This document shows, piece after piece, positions 1-8,109 of a stretch of 64,000 bases of DNA (positions within the stretch are counted from its first letter, which is position 1; every line of letters begins with the position of its first letter). The position numbers and the translations under genes were made by a program. The DNA lies in assembly GCA_015058575.1 (NCBI GenBank), contig SVBZ01000041.1, forward strand, positions 20,898 through 84,897, read 5' to 3'. The DNA comes from Pseudoselenomonas ruminantium. GTDB taxonomy: Bacteria; Bacillota; Negativicutes; Selenomonadales; Selenomonadaceae. The notes under the pieces are model-generated. The model was given only the letters and a program-made list of their open reading frames with translations. It was not told the origin of the DNA and did no database searches.

Positions 1-2
1 CA

Positions 3-3000
3 GGCCGTGAGGGCGTGCTGCTTGAGGTCGAGAAGCCGGATTTTTCAGCCTGCCCTGATATGCCCTTTGATTTGGTGGGTTGGGTGCGCACGCTTGACTG
101 GCGCAATTTTGCGGTTGCAGATATCGAGGTGCGTGAGGAACGCATGCGCAAAGATCCACGGCTCGGCGAAATTACCGAGCGTTTTGTCGATTCGGGCGTT
201 CGTATTGCTGCGTTTGAGGACTGGAAGCGCCGCCGTACGCTTTGGCGCGCAGGTGAGCTGGTCAAGAGCCGTACGCAGGCGCTGTTCATGCAGCTTTATG
301 AGCTTTACGACCGTTGCCGTCAGGAGCCGGAGCAGCTGGAACTCATGGTGGGCGGGGCAATGTTTTTCAGTGGACTGGATTCCTCGGTCAACCATCCGAT
401 GATCATGAAGCGCGTGCGCCTGCATTACGATAAACGCGGGGCCATGCAGCTGGTAGACACGGACTATCCAGCAGAGCTCTATCTCGATATGTTCCAGGAT
501 ATGCCAGGCGTTGATGCCGAGGGAATCCGTGCCTTTACGGCAGAGCTTGACGAGGCAGAAATTCATCCGCTGCGGGCAGATTTGCCGGAGTTTTTGCAGC
601 AGGCTGTGCCGGCGCTTACGCCGAACTGCCGTTATGTGGAGAACCGCTTTGACATCCTGCCGACGGATTGGTATCTGGTGTATCCGCGGCAGGTAATCTT
701 CCTGCGCCGCCGCAATGAAGGTATTGAGCGGGCCATCGCCGGTATGATGGCTTATATCGATACGCATGGCGAAGTGCCGGCGGCACTGATGCGGATTGTC
801 GATCCAAGCTATCAGCGGGAAAAGTCGGAGCCACTGAGTGTGAGTCTGGAGGATATCCGCGGGGAAGCGGAAGATATCCTGCTGACCAAGCAGGCCAATG
901 CGGAACAGCTGGCCATCGCGCGCAAGATCGAGACGGCACCGGCAGTAGTCGTACAGGGGCCGCCGGGAACAGGCAAGACGCATACGATAGCGAATCTGCT
1001 CGGTCATTTCCTGTCGCAAGGCCAGCATGTATTGGTAACGAGTGCGACGTCCAAGGCGTTGACGGTGCTCAAGGATAAATTGCCTGCCGGCATACAGGAT
1101 CTCTGTGTGACGCTGCTGGAGGATTCGCGCAAAGATATGGAGCGGTCTGTCAGTGGCATTTGTGACCGCCTGTCGCGCAGCTCGGCGGAGGAGATGCAGG
1201 CTGAGGCGGAAAAGCTGGCATCTGAACGCCATAAACTGCTGACGGAACTCATGGAGCAGCGGACGCGGCTGGAGAATATCCAGCGCATGGAGGCACGCCG
1301 TGATTCTTTCATGCTTGCTGGCAAGGCCTGGTCACTGTCGCGGATGGCCGCGTTCCTGCATGAACATGAAGATCTGGCGGGCAGGATTCCGGGTGCAGTA
1401 CAGGCGGGGGTTCCGCTGCCACTATCTGAGGGCGAGCTGGCAGAGCTTTATGCATCGAATGCCTATTTTGATGCAGAGCGGCTCGCCGAACTCAGCGAGT
1501 GCCTGCCGGACCGCGGACAGTTGCTGACACCGGCTGAGGCTGAGGAGGTATTGGCTGCGGCACTTCAACGCCAAAACGAACAGGCAGATTTGCTGGCGGC
1601 TTTGCCGGAAACGGTGGTGACAGATGCGGGCCATATTCTGTGCAAAGGGCAGTCTGTGGCAGATGAATTGTCATTGGAGGTGCTTGCTGAAACTGGCCGG
1701 CTGTATGAGCGGGTGGATTTTGCGCGGCTGCGTCAGGAGTGGGCACGTGAGGCGGTGCTGGCTGGCCAGCAGGGCGGAGCGCATCGTGAAGTCTGGGAGA
1801 TGCTTGGCCGCGATATCCGCAAGGTGCAGCAGCTCAAGCAACAGTCGATGACGCGTTTTTTCGGGCGTGAGTTTGCTTATACACTCGATATGCCGCTGGG
1901 GCCAGAGCTTATCCAGTTGTTGGCTGAGTTGGCTGAGGCTTTTGATGCTGACGGTCATTTGTCCCTGTGGAATCGTCTGCGCCATAGTGAGTGGAAAAAA
2001 GTGCAGAAGGGCTTCTGTATTGATGGCAAACCGCTTTCGAGCCGTGGGGACTGCCAGCTGGCCATGCAGTATGTTGCCTTGCATCAGGCGCGCGAGGTCG
2101 TACGCCGTGAATGGTCGCAGCTTCTTGTGCCTTTCGGTATGATTTCCTATGAAGAACTGGCGCAGAATGAGGATGATATTGACGATCTCACGAGTGCGCG
2201 CTGGCAGGAAATCGAAGAGTTGCTTGACTGGTACCCTCGCGTATGGAATGATATCATGCTGCATTGGCGCCGGGCCGGCGTCAATGTTGAGGCTGTTTAT
2301 GGAGAAGCGGGTTATTTGACCCCGCATCAGCGGCTTGAACGTGAGCTATCGTGGCTGGAGCAGGACTTCCCGCGCTGGCAGCAGCTGCTCTTGCTCACGC
2401 ATAGCGAGGCGCCAATGGCGGGGAAACTCGCTGCGGCACGAGCAGCTGTGGCGGCTGCCGATGGCGTGGTGGCCCGCCGGTTTGAGCAGGCCTTGGCCGC
2501 CGGTGATGCTGCGCTTTATCGGGAAGCCTATGAGCAGCTGGCGGCTGATGATGCACTGCAGGATCGGTATCGCAGACGGGAGGAATTACTGCAGCGCCTG
2601 GCAGCAGCTGCGCCAGTCTGGGCGGATTCCATCCGCGGACAGAAGGAGGGCTTTTCTGGCACTGAGGTGCCAGAAAATATCAGGGAAGCGTGGCTCTATG
2701 CGCAATTTGCGCAGCAGCTGCTGCTGGTGCCGCAGGAGGATGAACAGCAGCTGGAGCAGGAAATTCAGGAGCTTACCACTCGCCTGCATCAGACGACTAC
2801 GGAGCTGGCAGAGAAGCGTTCGTGGTATCATCTGCTCAAGGATGTTGCTGGCAGCAACCTACAGTCGAGCCTGATTGGCTGGAGCAAAGCAGTGGCCAAG
2901 ATTGGCCGCGGCAAGGGGCGTTATGCTGCACGTCATATCCGCGAGGCGCGCCAATGCATGTTGGAGGCGCAGGCGGCGGTGCCGGCCTGGATTATGCCGC

Positions 3001-4334
3001 TTTCGCGTGTCTGGCAGAATCTGCGTCCGGAAAGCCAGAAGTTTGACATTATCATGATTGATGAGGCCAGCCAGGCGGATATCACGGCATTGCCACTCTT
3101 GTACTTTGGCAAGAAGGTCATCATTGTGGGTGATGACCGTCAGGTCAGCCCTTCGGCTATCGGTGTGTCTGCTGAGGACATCCAGCGCTTGCAGACAGCG
3201 TCGATAAGTGGTGTCATCAAACACGATTCGCTTTACACGATGGATACTTCGCTTTATGATATCGCGCAGATGAACTTTGAGGCGCGGATGCTTACCGAGC
3301 ATTTCCGCTGTGTGCCGGAAATCATTGGCTACTGCAACCAGCTGGCCTATGATGGCCGTATCCGTCCGCTGCGGGAGACGGGGACAAGTGTGCTGATGCC
3401 GATGGTGGATTGGCAGACGGAAGGAAGGCGCGATGGCACGCACAAGCGCAACCTGCGCGAAGCTGAGGAAATCACGGCTGTGCTTGCGGCCTGCCTGGAG
3501 CAGCCTGAGTATGCGGGCAAGACGTTTGGTGCAATCTCGCTGCTCGGCGATGAACAGGCAAAAATCATCCGGGAGCTGGCGGTCGAGCGGCTTGGCATCG
3601 ATGTACTGGAGGAGCGCCAGTTCCTTTGCGGCAATCCTGCGCGGTTCCAGGGCGATGAACGCGATGTCGTGTTCCTGTCCTTTGTCGACAGTCCGGCAGA
3701 CGATGGGGCATTGCGGCTGCTTTCAGAAGGGCATAATGGCGTGACGGGCAAGAGATATAATGTCGCCGTGAGCCGGGCCCGTGATCAGCTGTGGCTGTTC
3801 CATTCGATGGGCATCGATGCGCTCAAGACAGGCGATATCCGCCGCGGATTGCTTGAGTATGCGGCAAGTCCTGCCAGCAATCAGCAGAGCCTTACGGAAG
3901 GCGAGGAAACCTCGCTGGAGACTGCTGTGTTCCGTGCCTTGTCGCAGGCCGGCTATCATGTTGAGAAGAGTTTTGCCGTTGGGGCCTATGCTATTGATAT
4001 GGTGGTAATCTGCCAGGGGCACAAGGTAGCTATCGATTGTGATGGCGAGCATTGGGTAAGCAGTTTGCAACAGGCCGCCGAAGAGCGCTGCCAGCAGGCA
4101 GTGCTTGAACGTTTGGGCTGGAAATTCCTGCATGTGCGTGGCAGCCGGTGGTATCGTGATCCAGACCAGGCCTTTGCCCGTTTGACGGCAGAGCTGGCGC
4201 TTTCGGGGATTGAGCCTGAGGCAGGCAGGCAGGCAGGTGTGTCGTTGCAGTCACAACGTGAAGAGCTGCTGGCACGTGTGCGCCAGCGGGCGGAAGCTAT
4301 CCTGTCTGAGTGGCAGATTGTTGGGGAACAATAA
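3..4334 (+). CDS. Large superfamily I (UPF1-like) DNA/RNA helicase with C-terminal nuclease-like domain, 5' partial
   Basis: The frame is open to the left window edge, so the true start lies outside; the GTG at 15 is only the first possible start inside. At least 1440 residues are present. Walker A (GPPGTGKT) sits near residue 315 and Walker B (MIDEASQAD) near residue 1014, with a following GDDRQVSP and a late VAVSRARDQL segment, an arrangement typical of AAA_11/AAA_12 helicases. The long middle is rich in Glu, Gln, Leu and Ala and probably helical. The last 150 residues (IDCDGEHW, then a Trp-Lys-hydrophobic-Arg-Gly segment) resemble the DUF559/Vsr-like nuclease fold often fused to such helicases. 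Known relatives unwind nucleic acid using ATP; its cellular role here is not known. Roles in repair or in phage defence are both possible. Confidence 0.85.
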   Translation, partial: GREGVLLEVEKPDFSACPDMPFDLVGWVRTLDWRNFAVADIEVREERMRKDPRLGEITERFVDSGVRIAAFEDWKRRRTLWRAGELVKSRTQALFMQLYELYDRCRQEPEQLELMVGGAMFFSGLDSSVNHPMIMKRVRLHYDKRGAMQLVDTDYPAELYLDMFQDMPGVDAEGIRAFTAELDEAEIHPLRADLPEFLQQAVPALTPNCRYVENRFDILPTDWYLVYPRQVIFLRRRNEGIERAIAGMMAYIDTHGEVPAALMRIVDPSYQREKSEPLSVSLEDIRGEAEDILLTKQANAEQLAIARKIETAPAVVVQGPPGTGKTHTIANLLGHFLSQGQHVLVTSATSKALTVLKDKLPAGIQDLCVTLLEDSRKDMERSVSGICDRLSRSSAEEMQAEAEKLASERHKLLTELMEQRTRLENIQRMEARRDSFMLAGKAWSLSRMAAFLHEHEDLAGRIPGAVQAGVPLPLSEGELAELYASNAYFDAERLAELSECLPDRGQLLTPAEAEEVLAAALQRQNEQADLLAALPETVVTDAGHILCKGQSVADELSLEVLAETGRLYERVDFARLRQEWAREAVLAGQQGGAHREVWEMLGRDIRKVQQLKQQSMTRFFGREFAYTLDMPLGPELIQLLAELAEAFDADGHLSLWNRLRHSEWKKVQKGFCIDGKPLSSRGDCQLAMQYVALHQAREVVRREWSQLLVPFGMISYEELAQNEDDIDDLTSARWQEIEELLDWYPRVWNDIMLHWRRAGVNVEAVYGEAGYLTPHQRLERELSWLEQDFPRWQQLLLLTHSEAPMAGKLAAARAAVAAADGVVARRFEQALAAGDAALYREAYEQLAADDALQDRYRRREELLQRLAAAAPVWADSIRGQKEGFSGTEVPENIREAWLYAQFAQQLLLVPQEDEQQLEQEIQELTTRLHQTTTELAEKRSWYHLLKDVAGSNLQSSLIGWSKAVAKIGRGKGRYAARHIREARQCMLEAQAAVPAWIMPLSRVWQNLRPESQKFDIIMIDEASQADITALPLLYFGKKVIIVGDDRQVSPSAIGVSAEDIQRLQTASISGVIKHDSLYTMDTSLYDIAQMNFEARMLTEHFRCVPEIIGYCNQLAYDGRIRPLRETGTSVLMPMVDWQTEGRRDGTHKRNLREAEEITAVLAACLEQPEYAGKTFGAISLLGDEQAKIIRELAVERLGIDVLEERQFLCGNPARFQGDERDVVFLSFVDSPADDGALRLLSEGHNGVTGKRYNVAVSRARDQLWLFHSMGIDALKTGDIRRGLLEYAASPASNQQSLTEGEETSLETAVFRALSQAGYHVEKSFAVGAYAIDMVVICQGHKVAIDCDGEHWVSSLQQAAEERCQQAVLERLGWKFLHVRGSRWYRDPDQAFARLTAELALSGIEPEAGRQAGVSLQSQREELLARVRQRAEAILSEWQIVGEQ

Positions 4335-4369
4335 TTTTTTAGCTTTTTTTCGTTTTTTTGAAAAAAGTG

Positions 4370-4398
4370 TTGACATAACAAGCAGAGATGGCTATAAT
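4370..4398 (+). promoter_or_regulatory. sigma-A promoter of the tRNA operon
   Basis: TTGACA at 4370-4375 and TATAAT at 4393-4398 are perfect consensus hexamers with a 17-base spacer. The start site would fall near 4405, about 50 bases before the first tRNA-Gly. Confidence 0.9.
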
Positions 4399-4454
4399 AG
4401 ATTTTGTCAGTCAGCGAGACACAGGAAAACATCTGAGTTGAGCGGTGACAGAAT

Positions 4455-4529
4455 GCGGAAATAGCTCAGTGGTAGAGCACCACCTTGCCAAGGTGGGGGT
4501 CGCGAGTTCGAGCCTCGTTTTCCGCTCCA
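4455..4529 (+). tRNA. tRNA-Gly (GCC)
   Basis: A 75-base cloverleaf with encoded CCA. The acceptor arms GCGGAAA/TTTCCGC pair, the anticodon loop carries GCC and the T arm has GTTCGAG. First gene of the five-tRNA operon. Confidence 0.95.
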
Positions 4530-4533
4530 TAAT

Positions 4534-4608
4534 GCGGAAATAGCTCAGTGGTAGAGCACCACCTTGCCAAGGTGGGGGTCGCGAGTTCGAGCCTCGTTTT
4601 CCGCTCCA
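4534..4608 (+). tRNA. tRNA-Gly (GCC), second copy
   Basis: A 75-base gene identical to the preceding tRNA-Gly, separated by four bases, with encoded CCA. A recent tandem duplication maintained without change. Confidence 0.95.
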
Positions 4609-4644
4609 TTTTTGCTTAGTAGCTGAAAAGCTTCTATATACAAT

Positions 4645-4721
4645 GGGCCTATAGCTCAGTTGGTTAGAGCAACCGGCTCATAACCGGTCGGTCCTTGGTT
4701 CGAGTCCAAGTGGGCCCACCA
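4645..4721 (+). tRNA. tRNA with CAU anticodon (elongator Met or Ile2)
   Basis: A 77-base cloverleaf with encoded CCA, acceptor GGGCCTA/TGGGCCC and anticodon loop CTCATAA. It is not the initiator, which has a mismatch at the end of the acceptor stem. The acceptor body resembles Firmicute tRNA-Ile, so it could be the AUA-reading tRNA-Ile2 whose C34 is changed to lysidine by TilS. Sequence alone does not settle this. Confidence 0.9.
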
Positions 4722-4756
4722 ATTTCCAACTTAATATCTTTTATAACCAATGTTAT

Positions 4757-4834
4757 GACTCAGTAGCTCAGCTGGATTAGAGTATTTGACTACGAATCAA
4801 AGGGTCGGGGGTTCGAGTCCCTCCTGGGTCACCA
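4757..4834 (+). tRNA. tRNA-Arg (ACG)
   Basis: A 78-base cloverleaf with encoded CCA. Acceptor GACTCAG pairs with CTGGGTC through one T-G pair, and the anticodon loop CTACGAA gives ACG, normally edited to ICG by TadA. An identical gene lies on the other strand at 13042-13119. Confidence 0.95.
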
Positions 4835-4838
4835 TTGT

Positions 4839-4924
4839 GGGTAGGTGCCCGAGTGGTTAAAGGGAACAGACTGTAAATCTGTCATCTTCGGATTACGATG
4901 GTTCGAATCCATCCCTGCCCACCA
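4839..4924 (+). tRNA. tRNA-Tyr (GTA)
   Basis: An 86-base class II tRNA with long variable arm, anticodon GTA in the loop CTGTAAA, acceptor GGGTAGG/CCTGCCC and encoded CCA. Last gene of the operon, followed 12 bases later by a terminator hairpin. Confidence 0.95.
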
Positions 4925-4936
4925 CCTGAAATGACA

Positions 4937-4960
4937 GCGTCGCATATGCGGCGCTTTTTT
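4937..4960 (+). terminator. Rho-independent terminator of the tRNA operon
   Basis: The 7-bp stem GCGTCGC/GCGGCGC with loop ATAT is followed by six T. Confidence 0.85.
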
Positions 4961-5006
4961 GTTACTTAGATATATGAAAAATTGCAGTTTGACGGGTTAG
5001 TTCTAG

Positions 5007-5053
5007 CCTTCCCCTTACCGAGGGGAAGGTGGGCGCGAAGCGCTCGGATGAGG
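5007..5053 (+). repeat. Short hairpin-bearing intergenic repeat
   Basis: CCTTCCCCT and AGGGGAAGG form a 9-bp perfect inverted repeat around a 5-base loop, followed by GTGGGCGCGAAGCGCTCGG and ATGAGG. From memory, this head-plus-tail pattern is a common interspersed intergenic element in Negativicutes and Clostridia genomes. Only this copy was noticed in the window. Confidence 0.5.
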
Positions 5054-5100
5054 TATATGCGTTCGTATGGAATCCCGATACTACGAAGCGCGGGGTTCAC

Positions 5101-5435
5101 GGGGTAGTGCTTTTTTTGTTTCCGCTAAATGGGCCGCTTGCAGAGTTTTACGGACTTAGTTGCCTGCTCCCGTTACCTGGTCGCGGCGTACATAGTCCTT
5201 TCTAGCTTATACGCGTACGGCCCAGTCCTGCTGCGCAGGACAGTCGCTCCAGACAAAAAGAAGCACTCCCCCGTTCGCCCCCCTCATCCGCATGCGCAGA
5301 CTTGTACGAACCGTTTCTCCCGTAACAAGCACATCGATGTAATTCGTTCCCTTTCGCCGCAGCTGTACAGGCTTATCCAAACCTAGCAGAGGGCGGGGGC
5401 GGGTACACTTTCTTCGCAGCGGGAGCGACTGCCCG
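5101..5435. repeat. Mosaic of diverged repeat units between the tRNA operon and the 5.7 kb gene
   Basis: The stretch 4961-5643 has no credible gene. Three diverged units related to the better-preserved copies at 5510-5599 and 63909-64000 can be recognised: about 5101-5159 (plus), 5251-5285 (minus) and 5389-5427 (plus). Shared landmarks are a GGGCGGGTGCACTTTTTCT-like core, then CCGCTAAATG and (A/G)CCCGC. Units alternate in orientation, as in bacterial interspersed mosaic elements. ORFs across it have no ribosome binding site and an odd composition. Confidence 0.55.
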
Positions 5436-5509
5436 AACGCAGTGAGGGATGGCCCGCAGTAAATACTATCTAGAACGACACGATGTATTGGCGTGCCGCC
5501 GGCCTGCCC

Positions 5510-5599
5510 GGCACATGTCGCTAGATGCGTACAAAATATCCGCGCGGGTCATTTAGCGAGAGCGGAGAAAAAGTGCACCCGCCCCGCCCAAGCTGAGCT
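5510..5599 (-). repeat. 90-bp interspersed repeat unit, copy 1
   Basis: Read on the minus strand this matches 63909-64000 on the plus strand: about 60 bases from AGCTCAGCTTGGG through TGACCCGCGCGG differ at only a few positions. The match resumes at GTACG and at ACATGTGCC, where the window ends. Two near-identical non-coding copies 58 kb apart in opposite orientation show a dispersed element. Confidence 0.8.
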
Positions 5600-5643
5600 C
5601 TATCAAGATTATTTTAAGCACGCATTGACCGGCAAACTGCAAT

Positions 5644-5685
5644 TTGTTATAAAGAATCCGCTGACGGTTTTCTGTCAGCGGATTC
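5644..5685 (-). terminator. Terminator of the 5731-6117 gene
   Basis: The 12-bp perfect stem GAATCCGCTGAC/GTCAGCGGATTC (5654-5665 and 5674-5685) is followed on the minus strand by CTTTATAAC. The plus strand also has a T tract (CCTGCTTTTT), so it may work in both directions. Confidence 0.7.
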
Positions 5686-5730
5686 CTGCTTTTTATAGGA
5701 TTGTTGCGTTCTACCCTGCCGATGGGATAT

Positions 5731-6117
5731 TTATTCGATGGGACAGGAGGTCGTTGCCTGGCCGCGTTCGGCTGTATGCTTGCCTTCGAACAGCGCTTGG
5801 CTGACGCGGCGCATGAGTTCCTCTTCTTCGGCTGCGGCACTGAAGACAAGCTGTTTATCTTCGGGCAGTGTTTCGCCCTCGAGCTCGGTGATGGCGAGCT
5901 GCAAGCGGTGATCCTTGTCGAGGCGGAAGGAGTGAGAAAGGCGTGTGGCCAGCCATTCGGTGATCATCTCGACATTTTGGAAGGAGGCGGCTTTGTTATA
6001 GTTCTTGTAAGCCTCAGCGGCGATAGCTGCGGCCTTTTTCTTGTCATTGACAGCGCCCAGGATGGAGAAGGCTTTCTTGTCACCTTCGGTAACGAGTTTT
6101 GTAATGATATAAAGCAT
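5731..6117 (-). CDS. Conserved-looking hypothetical protein, 128 aa
   Basis: I do not recognise a family. The product is soluble, without signal peptide or membrane segment; residues 20-50 are rich in Ala and Lys and probably helical, and the C-terminal third is acidic (AAAEEEELMRR). ATG start with AAGAAAGGAC just upstream, a clear promoter at 6156-6183 and a terminator past the stop, so it is a monocistronic gene. The overlapping plus-strand ORF (5701-6162) has no such signals. Confidence 0.75.
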   Translation of the reverse strand: MLYIITKLVTEGDKKAFSILGAVNDKKKAAAIAAEAYKNYNKAASFQNVEMITEWLATRLSHSFRLDKDHRLQLAITELEGETLPEDKQLVFSAAAEEEELMRRVSQALFEGKHTAERGQATTSCPIE

Positions 6118-6155
6118 AGACGAAGTCCTTTCTTTTTTGTCATTTGTTCTTATCT

Positions 6156-6183
6156 ATTGTAGCAAATATTAGCTGCATGTCAA
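6156..6183 (-). promoter_or_regulatory. sigma-A promoter of the 5731-6117 gene
   Basis: On the minus strand TTGACA (6178-6183) and TACAAT (6156-6161) are 16 bases apart, about 40 bases upstream of the ATG. Confidence 0.75.
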
Positions 6184-6336
6184 TTTGCTAGGGGGGTCTT
6201 GCCGCTGTCTGTTGGTTTTGTATATGATTTGTGGACATTTTTCCTGTTTGTCGGAAGCATAATACAAAATTACAAACCAAATTTTTTCAATGTGTTATTT
6301 TAAGAGAGCAGACTAAAGAAAAATCAGATTATTTTT

Positions 6337-6350
6337 AGGACAGCTGTCCT
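6337..6350. promoter_or_regulatory. 14-bp perfect palindrome in the 6.2-6.5 kb intergenic region
   Basis: AGGACAGCTGTCCT lies in an A/T-rich region about 95 bases upstream of the -35 box of the POT transporter. It could be an operator or a small hairpin; no regulator is recognised. The rest of 6184-6440 shows nothing recognisable. Confidence 0.3.
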
Positions 6351-6442
6351 TTTATGCAACATATAAAAGACAAATGTACTTTTTCTATAGAGATAAGAAG
6401 AACAGGTTAATCAGTGTAACAGTTTTTACATACCTGGACTAT

Positions 6443-6470
6443 TTGACTATGCTGATATTTATGCTATAAT
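6443..6470 (+). promoter_or_regulatory. sigma-A promoter of the POT transporter gene
   Basis: TTGACT (6443-6448) and TATAAT (6465-6470) are 16 bases apart. The start site would be near 6477, leaving a 5' leader of about 70 bases. Confidence 0.8.
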
Positions 6471-6546
6471 GTCCCCTGGTATTATACAAGTAAATGACCA
6501 ATGGATTATGGTCGTTGGTTGACAGAAAGAGTTAGGAGATTTGATT

Positions 6547-8040
6547 ATGGTTGAATCACATCCAATGAACCGCAAGAAGGCATTCAACATGCTATTCTTC
6601 CTTGAGTTCTGGGAACGTTTTGGTTTTTATGGTCTGCAAGCAGTACTGGCTGGCTTCTTTGTCAAAAGCCTTCATATGGAAGATGCAGAATCATTTGTTG
6701 TTTTTGGCGCATTCAGCGCTATGGTCTATGGTTATGTTTCGATTGGCGGCTATATTGGCGATAAGGTGCTTGGCACGCAGCGGACGATTACGCTTGGCGC
6801 AGTGGTCTTGATGATTGGTTATGCGCTGATGGCATTGGCTGGTGAGGACAAGTCGCTGGTATTCCTGGCGCTGGGAGCGATTGCTTGCGGCAATGGTATC
6901 TTCAAGGCTAATCCGTCATCGCTGCTTTCCAAGCTTTATGAAGGAGACGAACAGAATCTTGATAGTGCATTTACTATGTACTACATGGCGGTTAACATCG
7001 GTTCGTTTGTTTCGATGCTGCTTGTACCGATTATCGGCTCGCAGTACGGCCTTTCGTTAGGCTTTATGATCTGTGCGATGGGCCTGGTGATGGCAATCGG
7101 CGGTTTCATCGGTTTCCGTTATCTGGTGCGTGGGATTGATTCGCCTGCTGGTGCTGAGCCGTTGTCTTACAAGAAGCTTGCTTTGACGATTGCTGGTGTT
7201 ATTGCTATGACGCTGTTTTCGAGTTGGATGCTTTCGCATCTTTCCGTGGCACACTGGCTGTTGCTGTTTATTGGTCTCTTGGTCTATGGTGTATTCTTCA
7301 AGATGATTTTCCAGGCCAAGGGTGCGGAGCGCAGCCGGATGATTGCAGCTATGGTCTTGATTGCCGAAGCTATCGTATTTTTCACGCTTTATCAGCAGAT
7401 GCCGACGTCCTTGAATTTCTTTGCAATCAAGAATGTTGAGCCTTCACTTCTCGGCATTGCTATTCCGAATGCAGAGGTATTCCAGACGCTCAATCCTTTC
7501 TGGATCCTGATTGCCAGCCCGGTCCTGGCCTGGGCCTATTCGCACTTTGGCAGCGAGGGAAAAGATCTCTCGATGCCGGCGAAGTTTGCTCTAGGGATGT
7601 TCTTGACAGCTGGTTCGTTCCTTCTCGTTGGGTTCTCGGCTAATTTTGCGAGCAGCGAGGGTATCGTATCGGCCTGGTGGCTGGTCGGCTCCTATTTCCT
7701 GTCCTCGATTGGCGAGCTCTTCATCAGTGGTCTGGGCCTCTCGATGATTTCGAAGCTCGTCCCGCAGAAGCTCATCGGCTTCTTGATGGGCGCCTGGTTC
7801 CTGACGACGGCTATCTCGGCAATCCTTGGCGGTGAGGTAGCAGCATTGACGACTGTATCGAAAGATATCGTCGATCCGTTGCAGACCTTGCCGGTTTACA
7901 GCCAGGTATTCACTCAGATTGGTCTTGTGACGCTTGGCGTCACGGTTGTCATGGCTCTGACGGTTCCCATGCTTAACCGCCTTATCAATAAGACGGATGA
8001 GGAAGAGGAAGACGCAGTGGTTGCTGTGGCAGAAAACTAA
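6547..8040 (+). CDS. POT/PTR2-family proton-coupled oligopeptide transporter
   Basis: This 497-residue integral membrane protein should import di- and tripeptides with protons across the inner membrane. The family signature ExxERFxYG is seen as EFWERFGFYG at residues 20-29, followed by 12-14 hydrophobic segments and the GGYIGD loop of PTR2 proteins. The ATG at 6547 is chosen because the ribosome site TTAGGAG (6532-6538) is 8 bases away; a TTG at 6541 would be only 2 bases from it. The acidic C-terminal tail (DEEEEDAV) is cytoplasmic. Single gene with its own promoter and terminator. Peptide uptake suits an amino-acid-scavenging anaerobe. Confidence 0.92.
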   Translation: MVESHPMNRKKAFNMLFFLEFWERFGFYGLQAVLAGFFVKSLHMEDAESFVVFGAFSAMVYGYVSIGGYIGDKVLGTQRTITLGAVVLMIGYALMALAGEDKSLVFLALGAIACGNGIFKANPSSLLSKLYEGDEQNLDSAFTMYYMAVNIGSFVSMLLVPIIGSQYGLSLGFMICAMGLVMAIGGFIGFRYLVRGIDSPAGAEPLSYKKLALTIAGVIAMTLFSSWMLSHLSVAHWLLLFIGLLVYGVFFKMIFQAKGAERSRMIAAMVLIAEAIVFFTLYQQMPTSLNFFAIKNVEPSLLGIAIPNAEVFQTLNPFWILIASPVLAWAYSHFGSEGKDLSMPAKFALGMFLTAGSFLLVGFSANFASSEGIVSAWWLVGSYFLSSIGELFISGLGLSMISKLVPQKLIGFLMGAWFLTTAISAILGGEVAALTTVSKDIVDPLQTLPVYSQVFTQIGLVTLGVTVVMALTVPMLNRLINKTDEEEEDAVVAVAEN

Positions 8041-8063
8041 AAATCTATTGAACAGATAAAGCC

Positions 8064-8107
8064 AAACGTGGCGGTTGCATCGATATGATGCAACCGCCAC
8101 GTTTTTG
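8064..8107. terminator. Bidirectional terminator between convergent genes
   Basis: A long near-perfect stem (AAACGTGGCGGTTGCATC and its complement, loop GATAT) ends in GTTTTTGTTTT on the plus strand and in a T-containing tract on the minus strand. It lies between the stops of the convergent POT and BASS transporter genes. Confidence 0.85.
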
Positions 8108-8109
8108 TT

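Noticed and set aside
5129..5804. Two plus-strand ORFs (5129-5386 and 5493-5804)
   Set aside because: They cross the repeat mosaic and a terminator, lack ribosome sites, and have a composition unlike the real genes.
5701..6162. 153-residue plus-strand ORF
   Set aside because: It is the antisense shadow of 5731-6117, which has promoter, ribosome site and terminator on the minus strand.
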